Shown: positions 1 through 11,323, numbered from the stretch's first letter. The stretch: 64,000 nucleotides of DNA from Axinella damicornis (GCA_963931865.1 OZ007515.1:11109663-11173662); one strand, 5' to 3'. The notes: generated by a model not told the origin, from the letters alone. Program-made: numbers and translations.

Positions 1-27
1 TCACTTTGACTACTGTATAGTGCCAAT

Positions 28-61
<34 letters not shown>
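28..61. repeat. Poly(G) homopolymer, 34 bp
   Basis: An uninterrupted run of G on the + strand. Similar runs occur at 35797-35821 and 57975-58009. Their true length is uncertain, because homopolymers of this size are hard to sequence and assemble. Confidence 0.95.
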
Positions 62-63
<2 letters not shown>

Positions 64-1029
64 AAAAATCTTTGTGGATTAGCATTCCACAATACTTTGC
101 AGATCAACAATTTGGATACTCATAAGCAGATTATTGCAGCCTTCTGCTGAGCTATTGTTGTTGCATAATCAGTTGTGTACTGGTGCATGACATGTATGGG
201 ACTGCACACAGATATTGTGTATTTGTATACTTAATTGTGTGTGCAATCACCTAGCCTATAGCAGCTGTGATTGGCAAGTCCCAAACATGGTCTGCGTGCA
301 CCATATCATTCAAGCCTTCCTGCTGTGAATTGTTTTGTTTGCTGTTCCTGAGCTACATACAAGAGGGTTACTGCTGACTAGGGAGTGCATGGTAGGCCCA
401 TGGACGTAGTTAGCATTGAGGCAGAGGAGGCAGTTGCCTCCTCGCTTTTCTGAATAATGACACGTGCGTCCGGAGTCCTAGATCGATCCTCGCACGCGCA
501 CATGCCGCGTACGATGTGCGTTCGATCTGATGACAGAGACAGGAGGAGCTAGGCTGACCATGAGCCGGCGTACTCCTAACGCGGATAAAGTGCTGCAAGT
601 CTGGGACAGTCAGGGCACCAGCGTATTGCTGTAGCATTTCGAGAGCAACTGTTAGCGTGCACTACGGAAGTAACCATGCAGAAGTAATAGCAATATTATT
701 AATTAGCTCCAAACATTTTCGCCGCACGGATCACTCGATGCCTCCTCGGTCTCAAAATCCTAGCTACGCCCCTGAGGCCTTGCTAGAATACTGTTGCAGT
801 CAACAGGACATTTTGCACATGCACTGTTTGGGGTTACGTTTCAAGTGGGCCTACGTATTTTGAGTCCACCAGAGTTTCAATACTCTTTCCTCTTAGATGA
901 ACTTTGATATGCAGCTGTAGTAATTCCCTCAGGTATGCTGAAATGAACTTTGAACTCCCACTGTAGTAATTCCTATCATCTTGGGCAGATTCCTCACAGG
1001 TTTCATGCACTGTCTCTTCACTTTGTCTA

Positions 1030-1342
1030 CAACCAGGGTAACAACATTGTACGGCAACCCTCCTAAAATTACCACCAGTGAGTCAGAACCTATGCAAGTA
1101 TACACCGTAAAAGCAGATCGATTTATTTTTCAATATCCCTCTCTTCAACCCCAAGGGTTAATGTTTGGGACACCATGCCCGCTGTGGTTAAAACAATAGT
1201 CACAAATATTTGGGTAGAGCACAAAGTCTATAAGGTACTTACTTTCGGGATCGTTTTGATCGCAGGACTGTGCCAGTGTTGACCCCATCTGAAGGAGGAG
1301 CAGGTTAGCCAACCAAAATAGCACTCTCTGGCAGTGAAACAT
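1030..1342 (-). CDS. Possible 5' end of an Ig-like secreted or membrane protein (fragment)
   Basis: On the minus strand an ATG at 1342 opens a signal-peptide-like segment beginning MFHCQRVLFWLANLLLLQMG, with small residues and Ala-Gln-Ser before a likely cleavage site. The exon ends at 1243 at a good donor (GTAAGT). A plausible acceptor (TTTTAACCACAG) lies about 60 bp downstream, so exon 2 could start at 1181, but its reading frame soon meets a stop. A second frame further on reads VYTCIGSD, like the last strand of an Ig domain. The pieces suggest a decayed or mis-read Ig-receptor gene, comparable to the signal-plus-Ig gene at 11.3-15.2 kb. I cannot join them into one clean reading frame. It could be a pseudogene or chance. 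Confidence 0.3.
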
Positions 1343-1388
1343 TCGCAGGTCCTTTTGCTGCATTCTGATAATGTGCATGGCTATGTGA

Positions 1389-1389
<1 letters not shown>

Positions 1390-1431
<42 letters not shown>
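1390..1431. repeat. (GT)n microsatellite
   Basis: About 20 GT dinucleotides lie just upstream (in minus-strand terms) of the candidate signal-peptide exon. Confidence 0.95.
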
Positions 1432-1435
<4 letters not shown>

Positions 1436-2878
1436 CGTGCATCAGTGGTATAGGAACTGTAGCAGCTCATAACACAATTTTCGGGGCATGCTAATTACAG
1501 GTGAGCAGTCTTCACGACACAGCTTGCAGTCTCAACTGTTATAAACGTACATTTACAGTTTGTCATGAAACCGACTACCAATATTGTTTACGTTTACACA
1601 CCCAATGGTGATTACTTTCTGTAGTGATAAGAAAAGGAATCATGATCAAAGTTTCTGTTTTCACAAACATCTATACGATTGCTCTTCATGAAATGGAGTT
1701 TCTGACATGACATTGTTTCACAAATTCTTGGAAAACCTTGGGTCTGGTTTATGTATTCGCATAATCGCTTATGTATTCATTTCCAATTGTCAGTGAGTGA
1801 GATTGTCTCTGCAATGCTCTTGCGAGCCTTCTATCAAAGTCCTTAAGCTTGCGCTGGACCATCTCCATTTTCCACAAACCGGAGTCACAAAAATGTGCCG
1901 GTAAGCCATCCCTGCTGGAACCAGGCACGAGAAGTAACTCGTACAGACAAGAAGGCCGATACTGGCTGCAGCCCCACCTCACTGAAGTGGCGGCACATTT
2001 TACTGACAAGTGTGATTGCCAAAAAAATGATTTGTTGTCAACTCCGCTTATCTGAAGTGACATAGTAAACAGATGTGTGCATGTATACTAACAGAGGACT
2101 CAATTAGCTACATGTGAGCCATTTGGAGTGACTAACTGAATCTTAGTACTTTATGGAAGCATACTTGGACCACTGCATGTGTTCAGACAGTGGATACCAT
2201 GCCATCAGATCATCATAGTAGGCATGCATGCGTGTTCATGCACAAGCAAGATTTACATGTCATTATCATAATGATGGAGCTGCTTCTGGTTAGTAATAAC
2301 TTTGCGTCGATTTGTAACACCATAGCCCATATTCCCAACCCCTGCAACTACTAGTACTACGACTACTGCTACTCACCAACAGCACTCTACTTCGGTGTAC
2401 TGCTTGCAGCTCCACGCGAGATCGGACAAGGATATTAGCTACTTTGTTATGCGCATACTGAAAGTAGTGTGGCCAAAATACCCTCTTTAGATCTCTTGCT
2501 CCGGTCTGAAAGTTCCCTTGTTCCGGTCTGCAAAATTTCCGGAATGTTGGTGAAACCCCATCCAATTCAAGGCTGCAGGAAGTGATAGTAAAAGCTAATT
2601 AGGGTGGGACTAAGATTCCTGCCGGATACCACAGCGTTAATAATACTACTCTTGAAGCATGAAGTTCATAGCTACACCCACGTGTACTTCTGGTCACACT
2701 AGCTACCAGGAGTTCCTTCACACTTGTAATGTTGCTCCTACGTATGTCTGGCTTGCAAGAAGAAGGTCCACAGTGCTGTCCGACAGCTCTAGTCCACTGC
2801 TGCGCCTCCCCCAGGTCCACTATTGGCCGACTAAAGTGGACCAACCTCACCAAAGTAGACCCAACGTGCCAAAAGTGC
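1432..2878. other. No supported gene
   Basis: Short overlapping open frames occur on both strands (for example 1749-2063 minus), but they lack splice signals, domain patterns or convincing composition. I see only unclassified intergenic DNA here. Confidence 0.5.
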
Positions 2879-2879
2879 A

Positions 2880-2930
2880 GTCTCGGTACCAGACTATTCA
2901 CCGTGTGCAAGCAGTCTGGTACCGAGACTA
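2880..2930. mobile_element. Palindromic mini-element, TAGTCTCG type
   Basis: The sequence reads GTCTCGGTACCAGAC, a short loop, then GTCTGGTACCGAGACTA, a near-perfect hairpin. The same 11 bases CCAAAAGTGCA flank it at 2869-2879 and 2931-2941, as expected of a target-site duplication. It belongs to the family described under the findings. Confidence 0.8.
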
Positions 2931-2941
2931 CCAAAAGTGCA

Positions 2942-4247
2942 TCACTGCAATAAAATTTAATGCAAAGAGTGCAAGTCCTTGTTGTAACAGCCCCAGCTTT
3001 CACTCTCTAGGAGAAGAACAACTGTACAGTTCATTTTGATTTGATAACCCAGGAATGCCGCATCTTTCATGCAGGTCCTGCATGGGCCCCATTAATGGGG
3101 GATGGTGACATGACATCATCGCTGAATGCATGTGAGGTGTGTCTGGAATTACCCTATACCATCCAGAAAATGGTGAAAATCCCCTCCCTTACCTTACGTG
3201 TTCCATTACATGTCGTAGGACAATAAATCTCAAGTATAGATAATGAAACAATACTTTTGAAGTATGTATACACAATCTGCAGTGACATCAATTAATTCTA
3301 AGTGACATAAAAATAGGCCTATTTTTTAGGAAATCTGTATGTACTTCAATAGCCTCGTTCCCAGGCGCTCAGTAATTAGCTAGTACTTCAAAAGTGTCGT
3401 TTCACTATACAATCCTAGGTACTTGAGGAAATGCATTTATTGAGGCCTTATCTCCTACAATCATAGGAACATTTTGCAACCATGACTCACTGACTAACCA
3501 CTCCTTGGGGGAGGGGGGATCATTGGGTTGGGGGAAGTTTCCACACTAAAGGCCTTCAGTTGAGTGTTAGCTATAGCAAATGGTCAAACTCTGGTTGTAA
3601 CTGAAGTTGCTTTGTATACAGTATAGTATTCAGGACTCCCCTCCCCAGCAGACCAGCCAGTAGCTCTAGCCAATCAAAGGTACTTTCCTGGAATTGGAAT
3701 TGAATATGAGTGGTGAGGAATTGAAGACCTGGAAGTGAGTAATTCCACAGGAATTGCATTAACTCTTGAGCTTCTATCCTGCAATGTAGCTACTTGATAC
3801 GTATCTTCAGCATTCTGTCGTTATTTTTCAACTTCAACGTTAACAGACCGACCATACAGATTGAAGGCAGGGTACAGCACCAATTCCACAAGCAATTTAG
3901 CTTTGTTCCCATATACACATCCACTGCAAAAGCTTGTAGATCTTGGGTAGAGACCAATTAATAATCCTATACCACCAAGATCATCTTACAAACAAAATTA
4001 CAACCAAAAACATATTAGGTCACCAGGTCATCTGTGAGGGATTCACTACAACTGCACTTCAAAGTTGGCAGTAGGGTTGATGGGAACCTTAATGGCATCA
4101 GATTTGTTAGTGGTTTAGATGATTGTAAGATAGTTTAAGCTGGCTTCTTCTTGGGCAGCAAATTAGTCTTCATGAGTGTGCCAACATAACTATTCAGGTC
4201 TTCTGTGCCCATGGCCAGGAGAGTCAATAATATGTTGTTGTGGTACA
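2942..4247. other. No supported gene; one mini-element remnant
   Basis: Apart from the mini-element at 3350-3382, I see no gene, array or RNA in this stretch. Confidence 0.5.
3350..3382. mobile_element. Degenerate palindromic mini-element with 9-bp flanking repeat
   Basis: It starts with the family 5' end TAGCCTCGTTCCCAGGC, but the 3' arm has decayed to AGCTA. Perfect 9-bp direct repeats GTACTTCAA flank it at 3341-3349 and 3383-3391, so the insertion can still be recognised without an intact hairpin. Confidence 0.8.
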
Positions 4248-4256
4248 GTTGGAACC

Positions 4257-4305
4257 TAGTCTCGTGCCCAGACCTTCTCAGAAGGAAGGTCTGGGAATGA
4301 GACTA
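4257..4305. mobile_element. Palindromic mini-element, 49 bp
   Basis: The arms are TAGTCTCGTGCCCAGACCTT and its near complement, ending GGGAATGAGACTA. Flanks are GTTGGAACC (4248-4256) and ATTGGAACC (4306-4314), a 9-bp duplication with one mismatch. Confidence 0.85.
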
Positions 4306-4412
4306 ATTGGAACCCTGTCGCAGGTTTCCCTTCGTACAGCAACAAATGCAAAGTGATATGGGTTTTTCGGATTTGACCAATGAAATACCCTGGCATGCAT
4401 CCCCATGATGCA

Positions 4413-4452
4413 TAGCCTTGTTCCCAGGCTGCATGGCCTGGGAACGAGGCTA
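4413..4452. mobile_element. Palindromic mini-element, about 40 bp
   Basis: TAGCCTTGTTCCCAGGC and GCCTGGGAACGAGGCTA pair around a four-base centre. No clear flanking duplication remains. Confidence 0.75.
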
Positions 4453-4873
4453 ATTATAATGATGTATTATCAACTTCACCAACACCAGAAGAGCTATTGA
4501 GCCTGGCTTTATTGGTCAATGACCAATTGGCCCTACGTAGGAGTCGGACAGCAGGCACTTGTAATACATTAATCACCTCTTGTCTAACCAAAGCAGTGAA
4601 AGCACAAAACTATGGCACTATAGATGTGAATATTAAGTTGTCCAATAACATCATCATATCTGCATGAATATCGTACCCAGATGGGTATACGTACCGACAT
4701 GCAATAACTGTTATACTTCACTCTAGATATCCAGTAAGTGTTGTGCTTATTGCATGATACCCTACAACTTCAAAGGCTCAGGTGTGCCAATATCTGGCAT
4801 ATGGCACAGCTGTGACATCATCACTTAGCAACACACATCACGAAGCAACATCCAGTCAGGCGCATGCAATAAA

Positions 4874-5024
4874 TTAGTTATAGCATGGCAACGCGGGCTG
4901 CATGCCAGATATATATTGGCACTGCTGATGTAAAGCCCTCGGGCCTGCGGCCCTCGGGCTTTACATCACAGCAATGCCAATACCTGGCATACAGCCCTTG
5001 TTGCCATGCTATAACAGTTACTAA
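4874..5024. mobile_element. Long palindrome (foldback element), about 150 bp
   Basis: An arm running from TTAGTTATAGCATGGCAAC through ATGTAAAGCCCTCGGG is repeated in inverse to TAACAGTTACTAA. The centre CCCTCGGGCCTGCGGCCCTC is itself nearly self-complementary. Part of the arm occurs again at 4785-4812. It has no coding content, and is probably a non-autonomous foldback MITE. Confidence 0.8.
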
Positions 5025-5055
5025 TACGTGTTCGTGCATAGCTGCACACAAGATC

Positions 5056-5088
5056 TAGCCTCGACCCCAGGCGCCTGGGTTCGAGGCA
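5056..5088. mobile_element. Palindromic mini-element, about 33 bp
   Basis: TAGCCTCGACCCCAGGCGC is followed by its inverse ending GGGTTCGAGGCA. It belongs to the same family as the others and has no clear flanking repeat. Confidence 0.7.
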
Positions 5089-5507
5089 ACACCAGATCCA
5101 GCTAAGGATTCCTATTTGGTGTGCATAGTGTAGAATTGCGACTCAAGTAACCCCACCCAGTTGTATTAGCCTAGCATAAGTGCATGCATAGTAATATGTA
5201 AAACTCACATGCCATTTATGCTCTGTACATGTCCTCTGTTCTCCACCCACTGTTTCTTGGAGGTAGTTTCACGTACGCTATTTTGTGCAGCTAGATCTGT
5301 ACGAAAAATTTGTTAGTGGTCCTTACTGAATAATGCGAATACTATTTGGAGAATTGCACATGCAGGCAAGTGCAGATCAGACCAGGAAAAGCAAATATCT
5401 TTGTGATGTCAACCACAACATGCTATCAGATTCTGTTTCCTTGTTGCAGTGCAGGAAATCAGTATAAACCACATCCAGTTCCACTAAGTGATCACCACAC
5501 CCAGTCA

Positions 5508-5543
5508 TGGTCTCGTGCCCTGCCCCGTTTGGGAACGAGACTA
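5508..5543. mobile_element. Palindromic mini-element with perfect 9-bp flanking repeat
   Basis: TGGTCTCGTGCCC pairs with GGGAACGAGACTA. ACCCAGTCA lies immediately before (5499-5507) and immediately after (5544-5552). Confidence 0.88.
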
Positions 5544-5555
5544 ACCCAGTCAGAG

Positions 5556-5595
5556 GGCGAGGGTGTGGTCTACAATTGTAGACCACACCCTCGCC
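5556..5595. repeat. Perfect 40-bp palindrome
   Basis: Both strands read GGCGAGGGTGTGGTCTACAA from each end. There is no loop. It lies 4 bp beyond the flanking repeat of the neighbouring mini-element but has a different arm sequence. Confidence 0.9.
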
Positions 5596-5875
5596 TAAAA
5601 TAGATCTGGCCATGGCGCCACGCGCATGCGCGCACGTGCAGCGTGACATGATCCAGCCAGGCGTGTGATCGATCACAGCAACGTACTTCTACAGCTAGCT
5701 GATCTCTGAAGAGTGTAACTTCTGTGGATACACGATCCTGTCAAAGAAAAGGCCCCCCACAGCCCACTCTACCTGGGAGGTCTCGATGCGCCCTTGATTG
5801 GAGGTAAGGTGTCCTGCCTATCGTCGTGTTTCTGTAACACAAGGGGGTAACCCGCTAGTGGGTGTCTCTATTCAC

Positions 5876-5966
5876 TGGACTGGACTACTGGACTGGACTA
5901 CTGGACTGGACTGGACTACTGGACTGGACTACTGGACTGGACTGGACTACTGGACTGGACTACTGT
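5876..5966 (+). repeat. 18-bp-type tandem repeat (ACTGGACTGGACTACTGG)
   Basis: Alternating ACTGG and ACTACTGG units sit in the left arm of the foldback element. A shorter reverse-complement block is at 7025-7070 in the right arm. The open frame of Trp-Thr-Gly-Leu-Asp repeats across it is not a gene. Confidence 0.9.
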
Positions 5967-6402
5967 ACTCACCCAAAATTGCATAAAATGCCTTTTCCAG
6001 CCATTTTCAGTGTAGGGCAGAAGCTAATTATGCTTATTGATTCGCCAAAGCTGCTTGCTTAGCCTGTTGAAGCGTCTTCCATGACTTTCTTAGAGTCAGT
6101 AGAGGTCAAAGGTCACGTGCATATTTAATAAGCTTCAGTCATTGATGTGAATATTGTTTTCTGTTTTTTATGCTTCAGCAAAAGGCTGGAGTTCTGTTTC
6201 GTTGAAGCAAATATGCTCGCGACCTTGGACCTACTGATTAGAAGAAAGGCATGGAAGGTGCTTCAACAGGCTAAGCGAGCGGCCAGGTGTCTCTATTCGT
6301 TGCATATTAAATATGCACGTGACCTTTGACCTCTACTGACTCTAAGAAAGTCATGGAAGACGCTTCATCAGGCTAAGCAAGCAGCTTTGGCGAATCAATA
6401 AG

Positions 6403-6962
6403 CAGGGATGAAAATAACTATTTCACAACAGCTTGTCAGACCACAATGTAACTTGACCTGCCACCATCGAATGTTGATCTGACATTAATTTCTTTGAGGA
6501 ACATTGCACAGCAAGAACATACAATACATGCACTACAGCATGATTGCACAAGATATTCTAGTCTCATACTGCCTAGGCCTACAAACAACGCACCAAAGTG
6601 TAGAAACAAGATACCTATAGCTGTCCATATCGTCTACTTTAGCTAGCACGTAGATGTCATAGACTGATGCTCCCGCTCGTACATGTATATCCGTTGCCAG
6701 TTGTGACACTTGTCTTTTCGATTGCTTCGTTTTCGAGGCGCCACTCGCGCTTGATCCCACAGTCTGTCACTTGCGAGTGCTCGCAATAGTCGTAGCCATT
6801 TTGATGACTCTGCATTTTTCTACACGTGGTGAAAATTGAATTATTGCAGGCGCATGCGCACCTCTTGTCCGGCCGTAATGACCGATCGTGAAGTGAAATG
6901 GATGGCCAACCTAGCTATATGAACGGATTTTGGCCGATGGCCGGCCGTTATTTTCATCCCTG
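6403..6962. mobile_element. Non-autonomous element nested in the foldback transposon
   Basis: Its ends are a perfect 16-bp inverted repeat, CAGGGATGAAAATAAC and its complement. Removing it restores the right arm of the host element to match the left arm, apart from about 4 bp. The CAGGG terminus is of the kind seen in hAT-like elements. A convincing 8-bp target duplication is not visible, so the superfamily is uncertain. It contains no transposase frame. Confidence 0.75.
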
Positions 6963-7083
6963 ATTTAGCTTCTGTCCTACACTGAAAATGGCTGGAAAAG
7001 GCATTTTATGCAATTTTGGGTGAGTCCAGTAGTACAGTCCAGTAGTCCAGTGCAGTAGTCCAGTCCAGTGAATAGAGACACCC

Positions 7084-7535
7084 GTAGCTAGTCACTTACG
7101 TGTGGCTCCTGTAGAAGCGGGACCAAAATGGAATCAAGGGATCATGATGCAGTCAAAGTGACTAAAGTCAATGGATCGCAAGCTTTCCCAGGTACTAAGG
7201 TGGCGTAGCTATATTATTTCAAGGATTGCTGCTCCCAGACCCCACTTAGAAAAATGAGACGGTCTGGCAGCAGATTTGGTAAAACGGTGTCCGCACGTGC
7301 TGTATAGAGCCTGTATCAATCAGGTTGCAGAATTCAGATACATCACGTTTAATCCCCGATGTGCGGAATACGGTGACCATCATGGTGTCAGCTGTCGAAT
7401 TTTCCAGAGGGAGAACAAGGTATGTAACCTTGATACCGAAGCAGAGAGGGGTAGTAGAAGCTTTCATTTCTGTGCTTACCAGCCAGCTACATGTACGGCA
7501 AAGCTTTCAGTAGTTTCCCATCGTAATTCGACTAT
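7084..7535. other. No supported gene
   Basis: Two short open frames cover 7276-7500 on the + strand, without a recognisable domain or splice structure. Confidence 0.4.
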
Positions 7536-7755
7536 TTTGTACTGTGCAGCTGTCCACTCACGGGCTTGTGCCTCACTGCTTTGTACTGTGCAGCTGTCCA
7601 CTCACGGGCTAGTGCCTCACTGCTTTGTACTATGCAGCTGTCCACTCACGGGCTAGTGCCTCACTGCTTTGTACTATGCAGCTGTCCACTCACGGGCTAG
7701 TGCCTCACTGCTTTGTACTGTGCAGCTGTCCACTCACGGGCTAGTGCCTCACTGC
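7536..7755 (+). repeat. 44-bp tandem repeat, five copies
   Basis: Five contiguous 44-bp units start at 7536, 7580, 7624, 7668 and 7712. Each begins TTTGTACTGTGCAGCTGTCC (A for G in two copies) and ends TGCCTCACTGC. The units differ by only a base or two, so the amplification looks recent. Confidence 0.95.
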
Positions 7756-8775
7756 CACATGCCAAGCGTAGAAACAGCTTGATCCAATGTCCGACATGTT
7801 CAAGCTAGACTTATACTGTACATGCAGCTATTAGTGGTGCACGCTCACCACAAGTGTACATTCACACATGATTGTGTAACTGATTGAATTCCTCTTGGAC
7901 ATGGCATTGCCATACGTGTTGCCACACCCTTTCTCATTTTTCCGAGTGGGGTCTGGGAACAAGACTATTTCAAAAGGATGCTCCCATAGACGCCATATAT
8001 AGTCACAACTGCAACCGGTATCAAGAAATTTTGCTGATTGACCACACCACAGAAAGGCTCTTGACTGTTAGACTGTGCTGCCATTGACCGCTGGGCCGGT
8101 TGACCATTGGCCTACATGCACATTTTGCCTTGGACCCAATAAGAATCCTTCAAGGGGAAAAGCAAGCAAATATTTGTTGACTTTGCTAACAAATATTCAA
8201 CTATTCTTAAGTAAACTAAGGTGAGTAAGTATAGCAAAGCGATATTCATTGGAGGTCAATGTTGTTGCAAGTCACATGACCTTTGCTCCATAATTTTACT
8301 CTGTCGAAATTAGTACAGAGCACAGTGCAAATGTTGCCAGACCCTTCTCGCACAGGTCATGTGGGTGGCGTCTGGTCACAAGCTTATGCACAACTGTGGG
8401 ATCCTCAGCTATGAGTCACTCCGTGCTGTTGAACAAATGATTGATAACAAAGTTGGTATGGGTGAATGGGGAAAGAAATCTGGTGCAAGCTGTACCCGCA
8501 CCTTCGTATTCATGTCACTAGCAATGGTGAAATGATGATTATAGTGACAGTTGGTGCATGGCTGCTATTGCATGATTATATGCCCACTTCCACACACCAA
8601 CTGCAGCGTTAGAGTCCCAACCTACCTCACTAGGCAGGGATCAGGAAGGTCAAACCGCTTGTGGGTGATGGGACACTTCAAGCTCCGTGAAGATCAGTCG
8701 CTGTGGTATGGTGGGTCACCAGCTGGCATCAGCTTTCACTGGACAGAAGAAGCCAATGGAGGGTGCTGCCTTTCA
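7756..8775. other. No supported gene
   Basis: Short frames only. A half mini-element (GGGTCTGGGAACAAGACTA) ends near 7965. Confidence 0.45.
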
Positions 8776-9128
8776 AGAACAGTGTAGTTCCTTTACCACT
8801 GACAAACCTCACAATATACATGCTTGCAACAGGAAGCGGCTGCGAGTTGAAGCTCCAGAGGACGTAAAAGCTCAGTAGATATAAGTGTGGTTAGAAGAAA
8901 CCAAATGAGCATGCTGCCTTTCAAGAACAGTGTATTGCCTTTACCACTGGCAAACCTCGCTATACACATGCTTGCAAGAGGAAGGCTGCGAGTTGAAGGC
9001 GCAAAAAGCTCAGTAGATACAAGTGTGGTTAGAAGAAGCCAAAGGTGCATGCTGCCTTTCAAGAACAGTGTATTGCCTCTACCACTGGCAAACCTCACTA
9101 TGCGAGTTGAAGCTCCAGAGGACGCAAA
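8765..9128 (+). repeat. Tandem repeat of about 125-150 bp, about 2.5 copies
   Basis: The phrases GCTGCCTTTCAAGAACAGTG, ACCACTG(A/G)CAAACCTC, GCGAGTTGAAG and GTGTGGTTAGAAGAA recur in order at about 8763, 8910 and 9049. The third copy is shortened. Open frames here come from the repeat. Confidence 0.85.
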
Positions 9129-9436
9129 AAGATAGAAGTGTGGTTACATTTTGGATTTGCTGCCATCAGAATGTGCAAGGACATATTGGATGAAAGAGTC
9201 ACCATCTTTCTATGCCAGTGCTACTGTGTTGAGGTGCTGGATGTATACGTTGGAATGGTTTCAGAGGGCAGACCTCAAGTATAGTCTCGGTGAGTATTTC
9301 AAGAAGGGACAGTTTGGCTAATGTAAAAGTAGTGCCATGCAATAAGAACATGAGGGCATTGGAAGATATGGGGATTAGCTCATACTAGCCTGGACCACCT
9401 GTATTTTATTTAGTCCTCCTCCAATTTTTCCTGCAG

Positions 9437-9637
9437 CTGCATGTCCTTGGTGGTCAGGGATCTACAGTTGCAATCTACTGTGGCATACCTGGGGGAGTGG
9501 AAGCAACAGCAATTCAGTGGAGTCATGCACGAAGGAGAGACTCAAAGTACTAAGGTTACAAATAATATCTGAGGATGAAGGAGCATACCAGTGTATAATC
9601 CGTGATGGAAGGACTGGAATTCAGGAGACAGTAAATG
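9437..9637 (+). pseudogene. Decayed Ig-domain exon, opposite strand to its parent
   Basis: A + strand stretch preceded by CTGCAG closely matches the Ig exon at 14982-14731 of the minus-strand adhesion gene. Shared phrases include CTTGGTGGTCAGGGATCTAC, CATACCTGGGGGAGTGGAAG and TATCTGAGGATGAAGGA. The middle has lost about 25 bp compared with the parent (the part coding GIAADGS), which shifts the frame and brings in stops. It is an inverted, broken duplicate about 5 kb from the intact exon. The acceptor survives but no donor is clear. Confidence 0.85.
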
Positions 9638-9883
9638 TTGAGCACTGATTTGGTACAAGCAGGATACTTTCATGGCAAGGTGTAACATTGTAATTGAGTA
9701 ATAGAACCCAAATGGCAGTTGCACACTCACGGTAATGCCCAAATTCTGCACTGTGGTGAGTCTCTGAACAATTATCATTCCTTTCTGATGACTTATTCTG
9801 CAGGAAAAGGTCCTGTTTGCAAGTTGGATCGACAGTCGCATTCCAGCCCAGGGCCAATCAACGAGTTCTGATTGAGGGTGACA

Positions 9884-9967
9884 CATGCAGGCACGGGCAT
9901 CGCAGGCACGGGCATCGCAGGCACGGGCATCACAGGCACGGGCATCGCAGGCATGGGCATCGCAGGC
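9884..9967 (+). repeat. 15-bp tandem repeat (GCAGGCACGGGCATC)
   Basis: Six near-identical 15-bp units. Because 15 is a multiple of 3, frames stay open on both strands (HACDARACDAR, MPVPA), which explains the longer open frames over it. Confidence 0.9.
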
Positions 9968-10114
9968 CTCTGTTCCAACATGGGGACTCACCAGGATCTT
10001 GAGAACGACTGGCCAACCTTCCCGATCAGGAGAACGGGAAATGAACCCGTCAGCATGATAGATGGCACCCCCCTGAACTGCAGGAAGTAACATTTCACAG
10101 ATCTTTCTCCTCAA

Positions 10115-11320
10115 AATGGCAAGATTTCACAAGGATTCGCCAGACTGCACGATTCTGCTTTCCTTTGCTGTGAGCATTCTAGCTCTACAACCTTCCCCCA
10201 TTGCAGCTCAGACATGACCTGGAGACATCTGATCGAACTGTTGACTGACACCGAACACCTCGCTGATGAAGTCAAAATGTACTTGGTTTGTAGTCGAGGC
10301 CTTTGGTTTCTATTATCTTTCACGGTTACTGCTATGTTTCTAGTTGTGCAAGTCCCGTTAAGAGAATGGTTTCTTAAATACAATGAGTGAAACTTGACAA
10401 GGGAACTAAACACGTACGATCGTGACTCATGATGCTATGTCCCCACTGCAAGCAGGTGTGGTTGGAGACCTTATATATGGACAGGGCTGGACCTAGTCAT
10501 TGCTTGAATTTGCATGTATATAGAGTTGGAGGATCGAAAGCTCCCAAACATAAACACCAGTGTCTCCCTGCTGTGGAAGGCGCATGGCAGCTTCTTCCTC
10601 GTTACATCCCAGTGTTTGGCATGGTAAGCTGGCCAATGTGTGCATTGGTCGTACCAAGATAAACATGCACAGGAAAGGGGAGCATATGCCAGCTTCGAAC
10701 CCAGGCGTGGAGGCTAGTACTAGCTCCCCTTTCTTGTGTTCGAGGCTAGGGGAGTACCTGCATGGTACTGTTTTCAATATTTTAGCAGGACAAACAGTCA
10801 TTATAAGTTGTGAGAATGGCTAGTGTTCCTGAGACGACACTTGCTTTATATACAGGAGAGAACATAAATTTCAGTGACAGGCGGAATAATCAGAAATGTA
10901 TTACTATAGGAATGTTCCACCTTTTTGGGTACTTACATGAAGTCTGTGATGGGGATTATGCTATATAAGAAAAGGTCAAGAGCGATAGAATTCGGTCTCT
11001 CCCCTTCATGTAGTAGATAGAAAAATGCCATGAATTTTGCGGAAAACTCTCCCCACATGCACATGATTTCCGGTATGTAGCTATGTTCCTAAAGCAAGCT
11101 GGGACACTACCTGATCGACTCCCTGGAGAGAACCAACTATGAATATTGTATCCGAGAATCCCATAATCACACGTGTCCTGAAAGCTCTCATGATATCACA
11201 ACAGCACTTAGTCTAAATCTTTATTGCCATCAAGTATATTATAATATTATCAACTATACATTGTACCTGAGTGCATCAATGCATGGTACATGCTAACTAG
11301 CTTTGCTAATACAAAGTTTG
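10115..11320. other. No supported gene; possible Ig relic
   Basis: Near 10787-10822 (+) an AG is followed by a frame reading AGQTVIISCENG, like the first strand of an Ig domain, then a stop. This may be another relic of the Ig gene family here. Nothing else is recognisable. Confidence 0.3.
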
Positions 11321-11323
11321 GAT

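Larger units (their letters stand above)
5860..7083. mobile_element. Foldback transposon with tandem-repeat arms, interrupted by a second element
   Basis: The left end GGGTGTCTCTATTCACTGG (5860) matches the right end ending at 7083 in inverse. Both arms continue through a block of ACTGG/ACTACTGG repeats, then ACTCACCCAAAATTGCAT, then AGGCATTTTATGC and AATGGCTGGAAAAGG in inverse. Further in, the stretch around 6060-6135 is repeated in inverse at 6300-6380. The right arm is split at 6403-6962 by a separate element. Flanking sequence shares GCTAGT on both sides. No long open frame is present, so it is non-autonomous. Confidence 0.8.

Noticed and set aside
1749..2063. 104-residue minus-strand frame with several cysteines
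   Set aside because: No domain, signal peptide or splice structure. The opposite strand is open over the same stretch.
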